Below, piece after piece: positions 35,810 through 45,682 of a DNA stretch of 64,000 nucleotides. A model generated the notes under the pieces. It was not told the origin of the DNA. It was given only the letters and a program-made list of their open reading frames with translations, and searched no databases. A program made the translations under genes and the position numbers. The DNA is from Rhodospirillaceae bacterium. Lineage in GTDB: Bacteria > Pseudomonadota > Alphaproteobacteria > Rhodospirillales > Casp-alpha2. Position 1 is the first letter of the stretch. Every line of letters starts with the position of its first letter. The stretch covers positions 1 to 64,000 of the forward strand of contig NZRL01000132.1 in the NCBI GenBank assembly GCA_002696205.1. The letters run 5' to 3'.

Positions 35810-37336
35810 ATGCATAGTCTTAAGGGGAAGTTTTCTATGGCCGGCCTCGCCTTGGCCATGGCCTTCATCATGGCGGCACCGGACGCTGCCTTCGCCAGCT
35901 TCGACGAAGCTATCAACAGCGCAACGGCCCCCATCGCATCCGCGATCGGCGCCATCGTTTTCTTCAAGATCCCGGTGTTCGGCGCGCAGCTGCCGCTGGT
36001 GGTGCTGTGGCTGGTCGTCGGTGCGGTGTTCTTCACCATCCGCATGGGATTCGTGAACATCTGGGGTTTCAAGCATGCCATCGAATTGGTGCGCGGCGAT
36101 TACGCCAATCCCAAGGACGCGGGTGAAGTCTCGCACTTCCAGGCGCTGGCCACGGCCGTCTCCGGCACGGTCGGCATCGGCAACATCGGCGGCGTCGCCG
36201 TCGCCGTGACCGTCGGCGGCCCGGGGGCGACGTTCTGGCTGATCATGGCCGGGTTCCTCGGCATGTCGACCAAGTTCGTCGAATGTACGCTGGGCGTGAA
36301 ATACCGGAACGAGAACCCGGACGGCTCCGTTTCCGGCGGCCCGATGTACTACCTGCGCAAAGGCTTTGCCGAACGCGGCATGGACGGCTTCGGCAAGTTC
36401 ATGGGGGCGTTCTATGCCATCGGTATCTTCATCGGCGCCATGGGCATCGGCAACATGTTCCAGTCGAACCAGGCCTATGTGCAGTTGAACAACGTCGCGG
36501 GCGGCGCCCTCGACGGGCTCGGCTGGCTGGTCGGCATCATCATGGCGGGGATCGTCTATCTGGTCATCGTCGGCGGCATCAAATCGATCGCCCGCGTGAC
36601 GGAAAAGATCGTGCCCTTCATGGCGATCTTCTACATGGTCTTTGCCCTGATCGTGATCGCCATGAACGGTTCGGCCATTCCCGAAGCCATCGGCAACATC
36701 TTCACCGGTGCGATGACCGGCGAAGGCGTCGCGGGCGGTGCCTTGGGTGCCTTGATCATCGGCTTCCAACGCGCCGTGTTCTCGAACGAGGCCGGCATCG
36801 GTTCTGCCTCCATCGCCCATTCGGCGGTGCGCACCAACGAACCGGTCACCGAAGGCGTGGTCTCCCTGCTGGAGCCGTTCATCGACACCATCGTGATCTG
36901 CACCATCACCGCCCTGGTGATCGGCACGACGGCCGTCGCCCATCCCGGGTTCGCCGGGGACGCGACGGGCATCGCCATGACCTCCGCCGCCTTCGAGACC
37001 CAGATTTCCTGGTTCCCGATCCCGCTGGCCCTGGCCGGGATGCTGTTCGCCTTCTCGACCATGATTTCCTGGTCGTACTACGGGCTCAAGGGATGGTCCT
37101 ACCTGTTCGGCGAAGCGCCGAAACTGCAGCTGATCTACAAGCTGCTGTTCTGCTTCTTCGTGGCGCTCGGCTGCACGGTGCAGTTGGGCCCGATCCTGGA
37201 CATCTCGGATGCCTTGGTCTTCCTGATCTGCGTGCCCAACATCCTGGGCCTCTACATCCTGTCGCCGATCGTGAAGAAGGAATTGGACAGCTATTTCGCC
37301 CGCGTCAAAAGCGGCGAAATCCAGAAGTTCAAGTAA
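35810..37336 (+). CDS. Sodium:alanine (AGCS) symporter
   Basis: 508 aa with about eleven membrane segments. The AGCS hallmarks GTVGIGNIGGVAVAVTVGGPGATFW and FSNEAGIGSASIAHSAV are present. It imports alanine or glycine with sodium. The N-terminus looks like a signal peptide (KGKFSMAGLALAMAFIMAAPDAAFA). Three starts are possible: 35789 (no ribosome site), 35810 (GGGGA upstream, chosen) and 35837 (AAGGGGAAG upstream). It ends 38 bp before a strong terminator. Confidence 0.95.
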   Translation: MHSLKGKFSMAGLALAMAFIMAAPDAAFASFDEAINSATAPIASAIGAIVFFKIPVFGAQLPLVVLWLVVGAVFFTIRMGFVNIWGFKHAIELVRGDYANPKDAGEVSHFQALATAVSGTVGIGNIGGVAVAVTVGGPGATFWLIMAGFLGMSTKFVECTLGVKYRNENPDGSVSGGPMYYLRKGFAERGMDGFGKFMGAFYAIGIFIGAMGIGNMFQSNQAYVQLNNVAGGALDGLGWLVGIIMAGIVYLVIVGGIKSIARVTEKIVPFMAIFYMVFALIVIAMNGSAIPEAIGNIFTGAMTGEGVAGGALGALIIGFQRAVFSNEAGIGSASIAHSAVRTNEPVTEGVVSLLEPFIDTIVICTITALVIGTTAVAHPGFAGDATGIAMTSAAFETQISWFPIPLALAGMLFAFSTMISWSYYGLKGWSYLFGEAPKLQLIYKLLFCFFVALGCTVQLGPILDISDALVFLICVPNILGLYILSPIVKKELDSYFARVKSGEIQKFK

Positions 37337-37374
37337 CGGCCTGACATCCGGCGGACGTTCCGCCGCAAACGACG

Positions 37375-37403
37375 ACACCCCGCCCATTGGGCGGGGTGTT
37401 TTC
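37375..37403 (+). terminator. Strong Rho-independent terminator after the symporter gene
   Basis: A perfect 11-bp stem ACACCCCGCCC / GGGCGGGGTGT (37375-37385 and 37389-37399) with a 3-nt loop, followed by TTTTCGTTT. It ends the usp/symporter transcript. The left side lacks an A-rich flank, so it is mainly unidirectional, though it also lies at the 3' end of the convergent ABC operon. Confidence 0.9.
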
Positions 37404-37438
37404 GTTTGCCTGAACGGCAATGCCGCCGGCCGCGATCA

Positions 37439-38134
37439 TCAGGCAAGCCGGGACGACACCTGTCCCCGCTCGATGAACAGATGCCGGTCGTAGTGGCCGT
37501 GGCTTTCGCTGAGACTGGAATCGCAGACCAGGACGGTCCGCTCGTTGCCCGCGCTCAGGCGGGCCATGATTTCCTGCAGACGTTCGACCAGGGCCGGGGC
37601 CACCCCTTCAAAGGGTTCATCCAGCAACAGCATCCGGCGGCCGACCAACAGGGCCCTGCCCAGCGCCACCAGCTTCTGCTGCCCGCCGCTCAAGGACAGG
37701 GCCGGCAGTTTCGCCAGGGGTGCGATTTCCGGGATCAGGTCATAGACCTCCTGCAGCGATGCCCGCAGGTCCGGAATGTCGACCAGCCAACTGGGCATCA
37801 GGATGTTTTCCTCGACCGTGAAATGGGGGATCAATCGCCTGTCCTCGGGCATGTAGCCGATTCCCAGCCCGGCCCGCAGATGCGCGGGGCGGCTCGATGC
37901 GATCTCGCCTTGGACGGATATCTCACCGCGTTGAACGCACAACAACCCCATGATCGCGCGCAGGGTCGTCGTCTTGCCCGCGCCGTTGCGGCCGATCAAG
38001 GCGACCATTTCCCCCGGTTCGACGGCGAAGGAAATGCCGCGCAGAATGGGCGCCTTATCGATCGCGACCTCGACGTCGCGAAGGGCCAGCATCGGCGCCG
38101 CAGGAATCGTGTTTTCTTGGGGCATGGCGTCCAT
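37439..38134 (-). CDS. Branched-chain-type ABC importer ATPase (LivF-like)
   Basis: 231 aa. Walker A GRNGAGKTT, signature LSGGQQKLVALGRAL and Walker B MLLLDEPFEGVAP are present. The short length and the GLLCVQRGEI region are typical of LivF. It starts 3 bp after the LivG-like gene and is last in the five-gene operon. Confidence 0.95.
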   Translation of the reverse strand: MDAMPQENTIPAAPMLALRDVEVAIDKAPILRGISFAVEPGEMVALIGRNGAGKTTTLRAIMGLLCVQRGEISVQGEIASSRPAHLRAGLGIGYMPEDRRLIPHFTVEENILMPSWLVDIPDLRASLQEVYDLIPEIAPLAKLPALSLSGGQQKLVALGRALLVGRRMLLLDEPFEGVAPALVERLQEIMARLSAGNERTVLVCDSSLSESHGHYDRHLFIERGQVSSRLA

Positions 38135-38137
38135 GGC

Positions 38138-38893
38138 TCAGGCCTTTCCCGTTACATAGCGCCGGACGTCCTCTTGGGCGAGCGCCGCATCCGGCCGGTC
38201 GTCGGCCAGGACGCGGCCTTCGTGAAACACCACGATCCTGTCGGCATAGCGGCGCACGATATCCATGTCGTGTTCGACGAAAAGCACCGCCGCCTTCTGA
38301 TCCGACAGGGCCTCGATCACCAGATCCATGAAATCGAATTTCTCTTCGGAGGCGACGCCGCTGGTCGGTTCGTCCAGCATCAGGACCTTGGGCGAATTGA
38401 TCGTCGCCATGCCGACGTCCAGCAACTTGCGCATGCCGCCTGAGATTTCGGAGACCAGATGATCGCGATATTTTCCCAGCTGGAACCGCTCCATCACCGC
38501 GTCGACGCGGTCGCGGGAGTCCGGGTTCAAGGCCGCCTTGCGCGGGCTGAGCAGCGGCCGTTCGTGCGCCGTCACCGCGTTGATCGCGACGGTCAGGTTC
38601 TCCATCAGGGTCAGGCCCGTGAAGACCTGGGGGATCTGGAAGGAACGGTAGATTCCCAGGCGGGTGACCTGCAACGGCGACAGCCCGACGATCTCGCGGC
38701 CGTAGCTGGTGATCGAGCCGACATCCGGGCGGACATAGCCCGTGACCATGTTGATGAAGGTCGTCTTGCCGGCACCGTTGGCGCCGATCAAGCTGACGAA
38801 CTCGCCGTCGGCGACGCTGACCGAGACGCCGTCTGCCGCCTTGATGCCGTTGAACGACTTCGACAGGCCCTGTGCGTTCAATGCGATGCTCAC
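38138..38893 (-). CDS. Branched-chain-type ABC importer ATPase (LivG-like)
   Basis: 251 aa with a GTG start at 38893 that overlaps the LivM-like stop (GTGA). Walker A GANGAGKTT, signature SGGMRKLLDVGMA and Walker B VLMLDEPTSGV are intact, and the LivG-type C-terminal extension (EDVRRYVTGKA) is present. The longer frame upstream only shadows the permease gene. Confidence 0.95.
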   Translation of the reverse strand: MSIALNAQGLSKSFNGIKAADGVSVSVADGEFVSLIGANGAGKTTFINMVTGYVRPDVGSITSYGREIVGLSPLQVTRLGIYRSFQIPQVFTGLTLMENLTVAINAVTAHERPLLSPRKAALNPDSRDRVDAVMERFQLGKYRDHLVSEISGGMRKLLDVGMATINSPKVLMLDEPTSGVASEEKFDFMDLVIEALSDQKAAVLFVEHDMDIVRRYADRIVVFHEGRVLADDRPDAALAQEDVRRYVTGKA

Positions 38894-39864
38894 CGGGCAT
38901 CCTCCTTGGCGTCGGGGGCACGGGTACGGCGGCGCCCGGCGGCCAGAGCCCCGATGCCGTTCGGCAGGAACAGGATCGACAGCAACAGGAACGCCCCCAG
39001 CATGAGCTGCCAGGCGTTTGGCAGGTACTGGCCGGCGACCAGACGCACCGTCTCGAACAGGGCGGTCGCACCGAAGGCGGCGACGATGCTGCTGGGGCCG
39101 CTGAGCACGGTCATGAAGACGAACTCGCCCGACGTCGTCCAATAGGCGAACTCGGGGATGATGTGTCCCGAGACCAGCGCGACCAGCCCTCCGCCCAAAC
39201 CGGCCAGCCCGGCGGCGATCGCATAGTTGAAGACGATCACCCGGCGCACGGAAAGGCCCAGGTATTCCAGGCGGATTTCATTGTCCCGCACGGCCAGGGC
39301 GGCCAGGCCCAATTCGGATCGCATATAAATCCGCGTGGCCAGACCGACGCCCGCGGCGATCACCACCACGAAGGCGTAGAACAGGATCGAGCGGTATTCG
39401 TCGGAGGGAGACAGGCCGAAGTAACTGGGCGGTGCGATCCCGATACCGTCCGAGCCGCCGACCGAGGTCGCCTTCAACAAGGCGCCGTAGAGGATCATCG
39501 ACAGCGCCAGATTGAACATGGCGAAGAAGACCCCGCGGTAGGCCGACAGAAACACGCCCAGCACCGCGCCCAAGGCACAACAGCCGAGACCCGACAGGAT
39601 CACCAGGAAAAGGGCGTCCTGCACGCCCGTCGCGTTTCCGACCAGCCCGCAGATATAGGCGCCCAGGCAGTAATACATGCCCTGGCCGAAGGACACGGCA
39701 CCCATGCGCAACAACAGCACGAGGCCCAGCACGACCAATCCCTTGGCCAAGGCCAGGGACGCCGTGAACAGGACCCAGTCCGGCAGCATCAGACCGACGG
39801 CCATCAGGGCGGCGGCGCAAACCAATGCGGCAAGCGGGGGCGATGAAGTGACGGCGTGGATCAC
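38890..39864 (-). CDS. Branched-chain-type ABC importer permease (LivM-like)
   Basis: 324 aa, with about eight to nine membrane segments. The LivM signature region GQGMYYCLGAYICGL and the loop RDNEIRLEYLGLSVRRVIVFNYAIAAGLAGLGGGL are recognisable. The C-terminus is basic. It starts 3 bp after the LivH-like gene. Confidence 0.94.
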   Translation of the reverse strand: MIHAVTSSPPLAALVCAAALMAVGLMLPDWVLFTASLALAKGLVVLGLVLLLRMGAVSFGQGMYYCLGAYICGLVGNATGVQDALFLVILSGLGCCALGAVLGVFLSAYRGVFFAMFNLALSMILYGALLKATSVGGSDGIGIAPPSYFGLSPSDEYRSILFYAFVVVIAAGVGLATRIYMRSELGLAALAVRDNEIRLEYLGLSVRRVIVFNYAIAAGLAGLGGGLVALVSGHIIPEFAYWTTSGEFVFMTVLSGPSSIVAAFGATALFETVRLVAGQYLPNAWQLMLGAFLLLSILFLPNGIGALAAGRRRTRAPDAKEDAR

Positions 39865-39867
39865 GGG

Positions 39868-40764
39868 TCAAATTCTCCGTTGCGCCGGTTCGCCGAACAG
39901 CCCCTGGGGGCGGAACAACAAAACAGCGGCCATGACGGCGTAGATGACGAACAGTTCGGCTTCGGGCCAGAAATTGATGGCCGTGGCGCGGGACAGCCCG
40001 ACCAGGGCCGCCCCCACCGCGGCGCCGCCGATCGACCCCATGCCGCCGATCACGACCACGGCGAAACTGAGAATGATCGCGTTGACGCCGATCGACGGCG
40101 TGACCGCCAACATGGGCGAGGTGAAGGCCCCGGCGACGGCGGCCAGGAAAACGCCGAAGGTGAAGGTGTAGAGATAGACCCGCGACACGTTGACGCCCAT
40201 GGCGCGGCTGATCTCTGCATCGTGGATGACCGCAAGAACGATCTTTCCCATGATGGTTCGGCTGAGGAACAGGCTGGTTGCGACGCCGACGAGGACCGCC
40301 AGGGCGACGACGAAAAAGTCGTATCCGACGTAATACAAGGGCCCCATTTCGACGTTGCCGAACAGGCTGTAGGGGGCCGCCACATATTGCGAGAAAACGC
40401 CCCATATCATCCGGATGACGTCTTCCAGGATCAACGACACCCCGAAGGTCACCAACAGCAGCACCACTTCGTCCCGCCCGTAGAACAGGCGCAACACGAA
40501 TTTTTCCAGGAACGGCCCCAGGATCACGGCGACCAGGATCGAGCCCAACAGCATCAGCGGCAAGGCCCAGAATCCGGCGACTTCCTCGATCACATTGCCG
40601 CCGACCAGCGTCGCCGCCGCATAGGCGCCGATGGCATAAAGCGCGCCATGCGCCACGTTCAGGATTTTCATCACGCCGAAGACCAGGGTCAGCCCGATGG
40701 CGATCAGGAACAGCCAGGCCCCGTAAATGGTGCCGTCGACCAGAATGGTTAGGAAAACGTCCAC
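39868..40764 (-). CDS. Branched-chain-type ABC importer permease (LivH-like)
   Basis: 298 aa with about eight membrane segments. The LivH opening GTIYGAWLFLIAIGLTLVFGVMKILNVAHGALY is nearly diagnostic, as is the AVVVIGGMGSIGGAAVGA stretch. It is 111 bp downstream of the binding-protein gene. Confidence 0.95.
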   Translation of the reverse strand: MDVFLTILVDGTIYGAWLFLIAIGLTLVFGVMKILNVAHGALYAIGAYAAATLVGGNVIEEVAGFWALPLMLLGSILVAVILGPFLEKFVLRLFYGRDEVVLLLVTFGVSLILEDVIRMIWGVFSQYVAAPYSLFGNVEMGPLYYVGYDFFVVALAVLVGVATSLFLSRTIMGKIVLAVIHDAEISRAMGVNVSRVYLYTFTFGVFLAAVAGAFTSPMLAVTPSIGVNAIILSFAVVVIGGMGSIGGAAVGAALVGLSRATAINFWPEAELFVIYAVMAAVLLFRPQGLFGEPAQRRI

Positions 40765-40875
40765 GCGACAATTCCCGTCAATGGGGGGTGACCGGGCGAA
40801 AGCCGGCAGAGTTCACGCCGTCCGCTCTGAAGGCGACGTTCAACTCTACCGGTCTCACTGCCCGGAACGAAACGC

Positions 40876-42228
40876 CTAGTCACACTTGGCGCCGGGAAAG
40901 CCTTTTTCGATCCATTCGACGGCCTTCATACCGTCGGGCGGATTGATGCATTCGGCCTTGAAGTATTCGACGTCGACCAGTTCGACGCGCTTCTTCTCGG
41001 CGTTCCATTTGGAAATGCCGATGGCGTTGTCCTGGATCGCCTGATGGCCGCCGCCGATCGCCATCTTGATCATGCCGGTCGGCGCTTCGAAGGTCGCGTA
41101 TTCGAAGGCCTTGGCGGTTTCCTCGGTCGTCGGCTTCTTGCCGCCGTTGGCCGCCATCGCCTTTTCGACCGCCGTCTTCAAGCCCAGGATCGTCTGCACG
41201 AAACGGAACGGCGCCTGGACCGCGGGAATGCCGTAGCGTTCCTCGTAGGCTTTGTAGAACCAGTTCGCCAACGGCGTATCCGGGTGCAGGGCACCGACGG
41301 CGCCGCGGCCACCGGTCATCAGACCCTCGGGCACTTTTTCGGCCAGGCGGGGCAGGACGTGTTCGGCCATGGCGAAGACCACGTTGGTCTTCTTGAACAG
41401 GCCGCGCGGACCGGCCTGCAACAGGAAGGCTTCGAGATCGCCGCCCCACAGGCTGGAATGCACGACGTCGGGTTTCTTGCGCATCAGCACGCTGATCTGC
41501 GCGCCGTACTGGCCCGCGCCCTTTTCGGGGAACAATTCATCGACGACCTTCATGCCGGGTTTGAACGTATCCAACGCCAGCTTGAAATCGCGCCAGGAAT
41601 CCTGACCCCAGGAATAGTTCTGGTTGAACCCGGCGACGGTCTTGGCGTCCGGCAGCTTGCGCGCCACGTAATGGGCAAGCGCCACGTTGTCCATGGTGCT
41701 GTGGGCGCCGGCGCGGAAGACGTATTCATACGACGCTTCCTCGAAAATGCGCGGCGTGCCGCAGCCGCTGAAGATCGCCAGGGCCTTCAATTCTTCCGCC
41801 ACCGGTGCCACGGCCAGGCAGTTGCCCGAACCGTCGTATCCGACCACGGCATCGACCTTTTCCCGCTGGACCAGGTCGCGGAAGCGTTGGATCTGGACCT
41901 GGGCGCCGCCGGCTTCGTCGACGGGCACGATTTCGATCTTCATGCCGCCGATCCCGACCGACCCTTTATAGGGCCCCGGCACCTCGCCCTTGTTCAGGGC
42001 ATCGACCATCAGTTTGCCGCCGTTCATGGACGGCACGCCGAAGGCATCGGCCGCCGGGCCTGACAAGAAGGCCGTCATGCCGATCTTGAAGGTTCCTTCC
42101 GCCGCGTCGGCGGGACCGGCAAGGGCCTGACCGAGACCGATCGCCGCCGCGAAGGCGACGGCGAGTAAGCCGGTTTTTTTGAAGCGCCCTGTCATCGCGC
42201 CCCGGTTTTTAATGGTGGTATCGAACAT
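40876..42228 (-). CDS. Branched-chain-type ABC importer substrate-binding protein
   Basis: 450 aa. A signal peptide (KKTGLLAVAFAAAIGLGQALAG, cleaved near PADAAEG) precedes a type I periplasmic binding fold (FKIGMTAFLSGPAADAFGVPSMNGGKLMVDALN). A GGGAG ribosome site supports the Met at 42228; a Met at 42195 is also possible. Relatives bind branched-chain amino acids, amides, urea or aromatic acids. It is first in the five-gene importer operon, and the adjacent PhyH gene and LysR gene hint at a related compound. Confidence 0.95.
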   Translation of the reverse strand: MFDTTIKNRGAMTGRFKKTGLLAVAFAAAIGLGQALAGPADAAEGTFKIGMTAFLSGPAADAFGVPSMNGGKLMVDALNKGEVPGPYKGSVGIGGMKIEIVPVDEAGGAQVQIQRFRDLVQREKVDAVVGYDGSGNCLAVAPVAEELKALAIFSGCGTPRIFEEASYEYVFRAGAHSTMDNVALAHYVARKLPDAKTVAGFNQNYSWGQDSWRDFKLALDTFKPGMKVVDELFPEKGAGQYGAQISVLMRKKPDVVHSSLWGGDLEAFLLQAGPRGLFKKTNVVFAMAEHVLPRLAEKVPEGLMTGGRGAVGALHPDTPLANWFYKAYEERYGIPAVQAPFRFVQTILGLKTAVEKAMAANGGKKPTTEETAKAFEYATFEAPTGMIKMAIGGGHQAIQDNAIGISKWNAEKKRVELVDVEYFKAECINPPDGMKAVEWIEKGFPGAKCD

Positions 42229-42467
42229 AAAGGCACTCCCTGTTCTGCCGTGATTAAGGCCCGCCGTCCGGACGAACGACCGCCCGGCCTTCCGGCCAAT
42301 TGCTTGGAGGGATTCCCCAAAAAGCCTGCTTTCCGTTGCTGGGTTCTATCGCCCCGGCAGGCCGCCTTTTCACTTTTTCACTTCTTCACGTCGTCTCTTC
42401 GGCTCCGCCCCCTTGGCATCGGGTCCTGCGGAACCGCATCGTCACTTAACCTGCGTCATCGCCCGCG

Positions 42468-43271
42468 TTATCGCGTCCAGACGACCGGCCATAGATCGCA
42501 ATCCAGGGCGCCACCTTCTGGAATACCCGGATCCCACATCATTTCCTGGATGTTGGGCATCGGCGTATAAACCGCATCGTCGCCCGCCCATCGGGTCACA
42601 TAGGCACGGCGCCGCTTGCCTTCTTCCGAGTTTCCGGGCGCGCCATGGACCAGAAGCCCATGGTGCACCGTGCAGTCGCCCGGCTCCAGTTCGAACTGAA
42701 TAATCTCGTGCTTGTCTTTCTCGGCCTCGATGTCCGGCACCGGTTCGAGATCGATCTTGTACCTATCGTCGCCCGCGAAGGCCGGCGGCTTGAACCAATT
42801 TCCCCAACGGTGCGAGCCCTTGATGTACTCGACGGCGCCGTTGTCCTTGTCGACCTCGTCCAGGGCGAGCCACAGGGTGCAAACCTGATCGCCGCGTACG
42901 GGCCAATAGGGCACGTCATGGTGCCAGGGCGTGCGCTCCGATGTTCCCGGCTCCTTGATCAGCAATTGGTCGAAGAAGATATTGACCTTTTCCGCCCCCA
43001 TGACGCGGCCGGCGATTTCCGCCGCCGCCGAGTTGAAGACGAATTCCTTGAACCCGGGATTGAAGGTCCAAAGGAAGGTGTCGAAAAAGAACCGCCCCCC
43101 GTCCTTCGATAATTCCTGGTGCAGGCGGCCCGGCGACCGCATGTCTTCCTCGGCCAGATCGCGCAGACGCGCCACCCATTCCTTGTTGAAGAGCTGCTTC
43201 AACAGGACGACGCCGTCTTCCTGATAGCGGCGGACTTCTTCGTCGGTGATTTCCCTGAGTATGGGTTCCAT
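42468..43271 (-). CDS. Phytanoyl-CoA dioxygenase (PhyH) family protein
   Basis: 267 aa Fe(II)/2-oxoglutarate dioxygenase fold. The metal site is the WHHDVPYW motif (116-123, H and D119) with a distal His in TVHHGLLVHG (about 201-210), and an Arg a few residues on would bind 2-oxoglutarate. These enzymes hydroxylate small molecules or acyl chains; the substrate is unknown. It is divergent from a LysR gene and lies 239 bp upstream of the importer operon on the same strand. Confidence 0.92.
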   Translation of the reverse strand: MEPILREITDEEVRRYQEDGVVLLKQLFNKEWVARLRDLAEEDMRSPGRLHQELSKDGGRFFFDTFLWTFNPGFKEFVFNSAAAEIAGRVMGAEKVNIFFDQLLIKEPGTSERTPWHHDVPYWPVRGDQVCTLWLALDEVDKDNGAVEYIKGSHRWGNWFKPPAFAGDDRYKIDLEPVPDIEAEKDKHEIIQFELEPGDCTVHHGLLVHGAPGNSEEGKRRRAYVTRWAGDDAVYTPMPNIQEMMWDPGIPEGGALDCDLWPVVWTR

Positions 43272-43382
43272 GGGCCGGGTTCCGTCTCGGTCTGTGGTCT
43301 GAATTCCTTGACGACGGATGCTATCGCGGAGTTAATCAACAAAAGAAACGATTAGATTTGATATTCAGGATCAATAATTTTG

Positions 43383-44270
43383 ATGAACTTGGTGCAACTG
43401 GAAACCTTCCGCTGGGTCGTGCATTACGGCTCCTTCACCAAGGCCGCGAATAAGCTGCATTCGACGCAGTCGACCGTGTCCATGCGGATCGCGGAATTGG
43501 AGGCGGACCTGGGGGTTCAGTTGCTCGACCGTTCGCAACGCAAGGTCAGGGTCACGCCCAAAGGCCGCGACCTGCTGCGTTATGCCGCGGAAATCCATTT
43601 GCTGACGACGGAATTGAAGGCGACGGTCGGCGATCCGGAAACCCTGACCGGGTCGTTCCGCATGGGGATCGCGGAATTGATCGCCCTGACCTGGTTGCCG
43701 GATTTGGTCGCCGCCCTGAACAAGCTTTATCCTCGGATAGAGATCAGTCTGGAGGTCGGCCTGACGGGCAACATGCATGACATGCTGCGGTCCGGGGAAA
43801 TGGATCTCTGCATCCTGCCGGTCGGCGGCATGGACCTGCCCGGCCTGAACGCCGTGGCCATCGGCGACGTGGATTTCGCGTTCATGGCCGCGCCGTCGCT
43901 GAACCCGGCGCATGGGGTCCTGCATCCCCGCCAGTTGGAAGAATGGCCGATCATCACGATCGGCCCCAATTCCTACCTCGCCCGCGCCCAGGATGCCTGG
44001 TTTCGGCAAAACAAGGTTCAGGCGAAACGCATCAATTTTTCCAATTCCATGGAGATCAGCGCCGGTCTGGTCCGCTCGGGGCTCGGCGTTTCCTTGCTGC
44101 CGCGCAAGTTCTATACGGACGATCTGGAGAACGGACGCATGCAGGCATTGGATATGGACCCGCCGCTGGCGCCGTTCACGTTCTCGGTCATTTCCGCGGA
44201 AGACAACGTTTCGCCGCTGATCCGCAAAGTGACGGAAATTTCGCGCGAGGTCGGCGACTTCATCGCATAA
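43383..44270 (+). CDS. LysR-family transcriptional regulator
   Basis: 295 aa from the ATG at 43383 (a TTG lies one codon upstream). The helix-turn-helix LVQLETFRWVVHYGSFTKAANKLHSTQSTVSMRIAELE starts at once. It is divergent from the PhyH gene across 111 bp of A/T-rich DNA and probably controls it and perhaps the importer. Confidence 0.95.
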   Translation: MNLVQLETFRWVVHYGSFTKAANKLHSTQSTVSMRIAELEADLGVQLLDRSQRKVRVTPKGRDLLRYAAEIHLLTTELKATVGDPETLTGSFRMGIAELIALTWLPDLVAALNKLYPRIEISLEVGLTGNMHDMLRSGEMDLCILPVGGMDLPGLNAVAIGDVDFAFMAAPSLNPAHGVLHPRQLEEWPIITIGPNSYLARAQDAWFRQNKVQAKRINFSNSMEISAGLVRSGLGVSLLPRKFYTDDLENGRMQALDMDPPLAPFTFSVISAEDNVSPLIRKVTEISREVGDFIA

Positions 44271-44307
44271 CGCCGCGAGAGCCGCCGCCGTCCAGATAGG
44301 CCGATCT

Positions 44308-45051
44308 CTACTTCTTGCCCGCTGCCTTCAATGCCGCCTCGCGGTAGGCGGTGATGCGGTCCTTCAGGCCGGGGACCGAGGCCGTGCGCGCGATATCCGC
44401 CATGTCGGCGTCCCGCGTGTCGGTCACGGTGACGCGGAACAGGTCCGCCGTCGCCGTCGGCGTCAGGGTATGGGCCGCCGTGCGGGCGGCATCGACCTCA
44501 CCGTCCCAGCCGTCTTGATCGACGACGCCCGTGGCGAAGCCCAGGTCCAAGGCTTCCTCGGCTTTGAAGGTCAGGCCGGAATTCTGGATACGCCGGGCCT
44601 GATCCTCGCCGACACGGACCTTGAGGCGCCGCGTGCCCAGCACGATGCCGAAACCCAGCCCCGGCATGCGGAACGAGGTGCCGGGGGCCGCGATCCGCGA
44701 ACTGCAGGCACAGAACAGATCCGCCCCCGCCCCGAACACCCGGCCGTGCGCCAAGGCCAGGGTCGGCATGGGCGCGTGATAGACCGCCTGCAACAGGGTT
44801 TCGATGCGGATCAGCCGGTTGACCAGATCGCCGTCGGTAACCTCGGCCAGGTCGGACAAGTCGAAGCCGGAACAGAAGCTCTTGCCCTCGCCCTTCAGGA
44901 GCAGCAGCCGCGTGCCGTCGGTGGACGCCGCCGCGACGGCGTCCAACAGGGCCTCGACCAGTTCCGGGCCAAGCGCATTGGCCCGGTCCGTCTTGTTCAG
45001 GGTGACGACGGTCGCCCCCCCGTCCTTGGTGATGATCAGCGTATCGGTCAT
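44308..45051 (-). CDS. Enoyl-CoA hydratase/isomerase family protein
   Basis: 247 aa crotonase-fold protein. The oxyanion-hole segments are KGEGKSFCSGFDLSDLAE and GRVFGAGADLFCACSSRI (the A-x-G-x-G-A equivalent). The catalytic Glu positions are not clear, so hydration or isomerisation is not certain. It is last in the minus-strand operon, 4 bp after the cysteine-dioxygenase-like gene. Confidence 0.9.
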   Translation of the reverse strand: MTDTLIITKDGGATVVTLNKTDRANALGPELVEALLDAVAAASTDGTRLLLLKGEGKSFCSGFDLSDLAEVTDGDLVNRLIRIETLLQAVYHAPMPTLALAHGRVFGAGADLFCACSSRIAAPGTSFRMPGLGFGIVLGTRRLKVRVGEDQARRIQNSGLTFKAEEALDLGFATGVVDQDGWDGEVDAARTAAHTLTPTATADLFRVTVTDTRDADMADIARTASVPGLKDRITAYREAALKAAGKK

Positions 45052-45055
45052 CGGG

Positions 45056-45682
45056 TCAGGCGGCCGACAGACCGGCCCGAACGGTCGCCGAGCGGTCCCA
45101 AAGGTTCGGCACGTTGGTCGACGAATAGCCCGAAACGAAGGGAACGACCTCGTTCGTGTCCGGCTTGAACACATGACGCGAGACCGCGCCGATGTTGGCG
45201 CCGTAGACGTGGATGCTGATTGACGGCTTGTCGGCGAAGGAGTTCTCGACGACGTGGATATCGCCGATGGTCGGCGAAACGGCCTCGACCTGACCCGGTT
45301 TCAATTCGGCTTCGTCGCCGACGCGGACCAGCTTGCCCTGGGCGTCTTCTTCGAAGCGAACTTCCTTTTCGGCACCGCGTAGCATGCCGATCAGGCCCCA
45401 GACCGTATGGTCGTGGACGGGCGTCTTCTGGCCCGGGCCCCAGACGAAGCTGACGACCGAGAAGCGTTCCAGCGGATCGGCGTGCAGAAGGTACTGCTGA
45501 TAATATTCGGGATGCGGCTGTGCGAATTCCTCGGGCAGCCAGTCGTCGCGCGAGACCAGGGTGCCCAGGAGCTTGCGGCCCTCGGCGATCAGGGTGGGTT
45601 CGTCGTCGGTCTTGGAGACCAGGTTCGTCATGCCGATGACGAAATCGCGCAGCGGCGCGATGGTGTCGGTGGAAGCGGTCAT
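45056..45682 (-). CDS. Cysteine-dioxygenase-like (thiol dioxygenase) cupin
   Basis: 208 aa. The iron-site motif PVHDHTVWGLIGMLRG gives His90 and His92, with a third His at 143 (GDIHVVENS), the three-His site of thiol dioxygenases. It resembles the 3-mercaptopropionate/cysteine dioxygenase branch, which oxidises a thiol to a sulfinate with O2. The ATG overlaps the IclR stop. Thiol oxidation in this operon suggests that a sulfur-containing compound is degraded. The substrate cannot be fixed from sequence. Confidence 0.85.
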   Translation of the reverse strand: MTASTDTIAPLRDFVIGMTNLVSKTDDEPTLIAEGRKLLGTLVSRDDWLPEEFAQPHPEYYQQYLLHADPLERFSVVSFVWGPGQKTPVHDHTVWGLIGMLRGAEKEVRFEEDAQGKLVRVGDEAELKPGQVEAVSPTIGDIHVVENSFADKPSISIHVYGANIGAVSRHVFKPDTNEVVPFVSGYSSTNVPNLWDRSATVRAGLSAA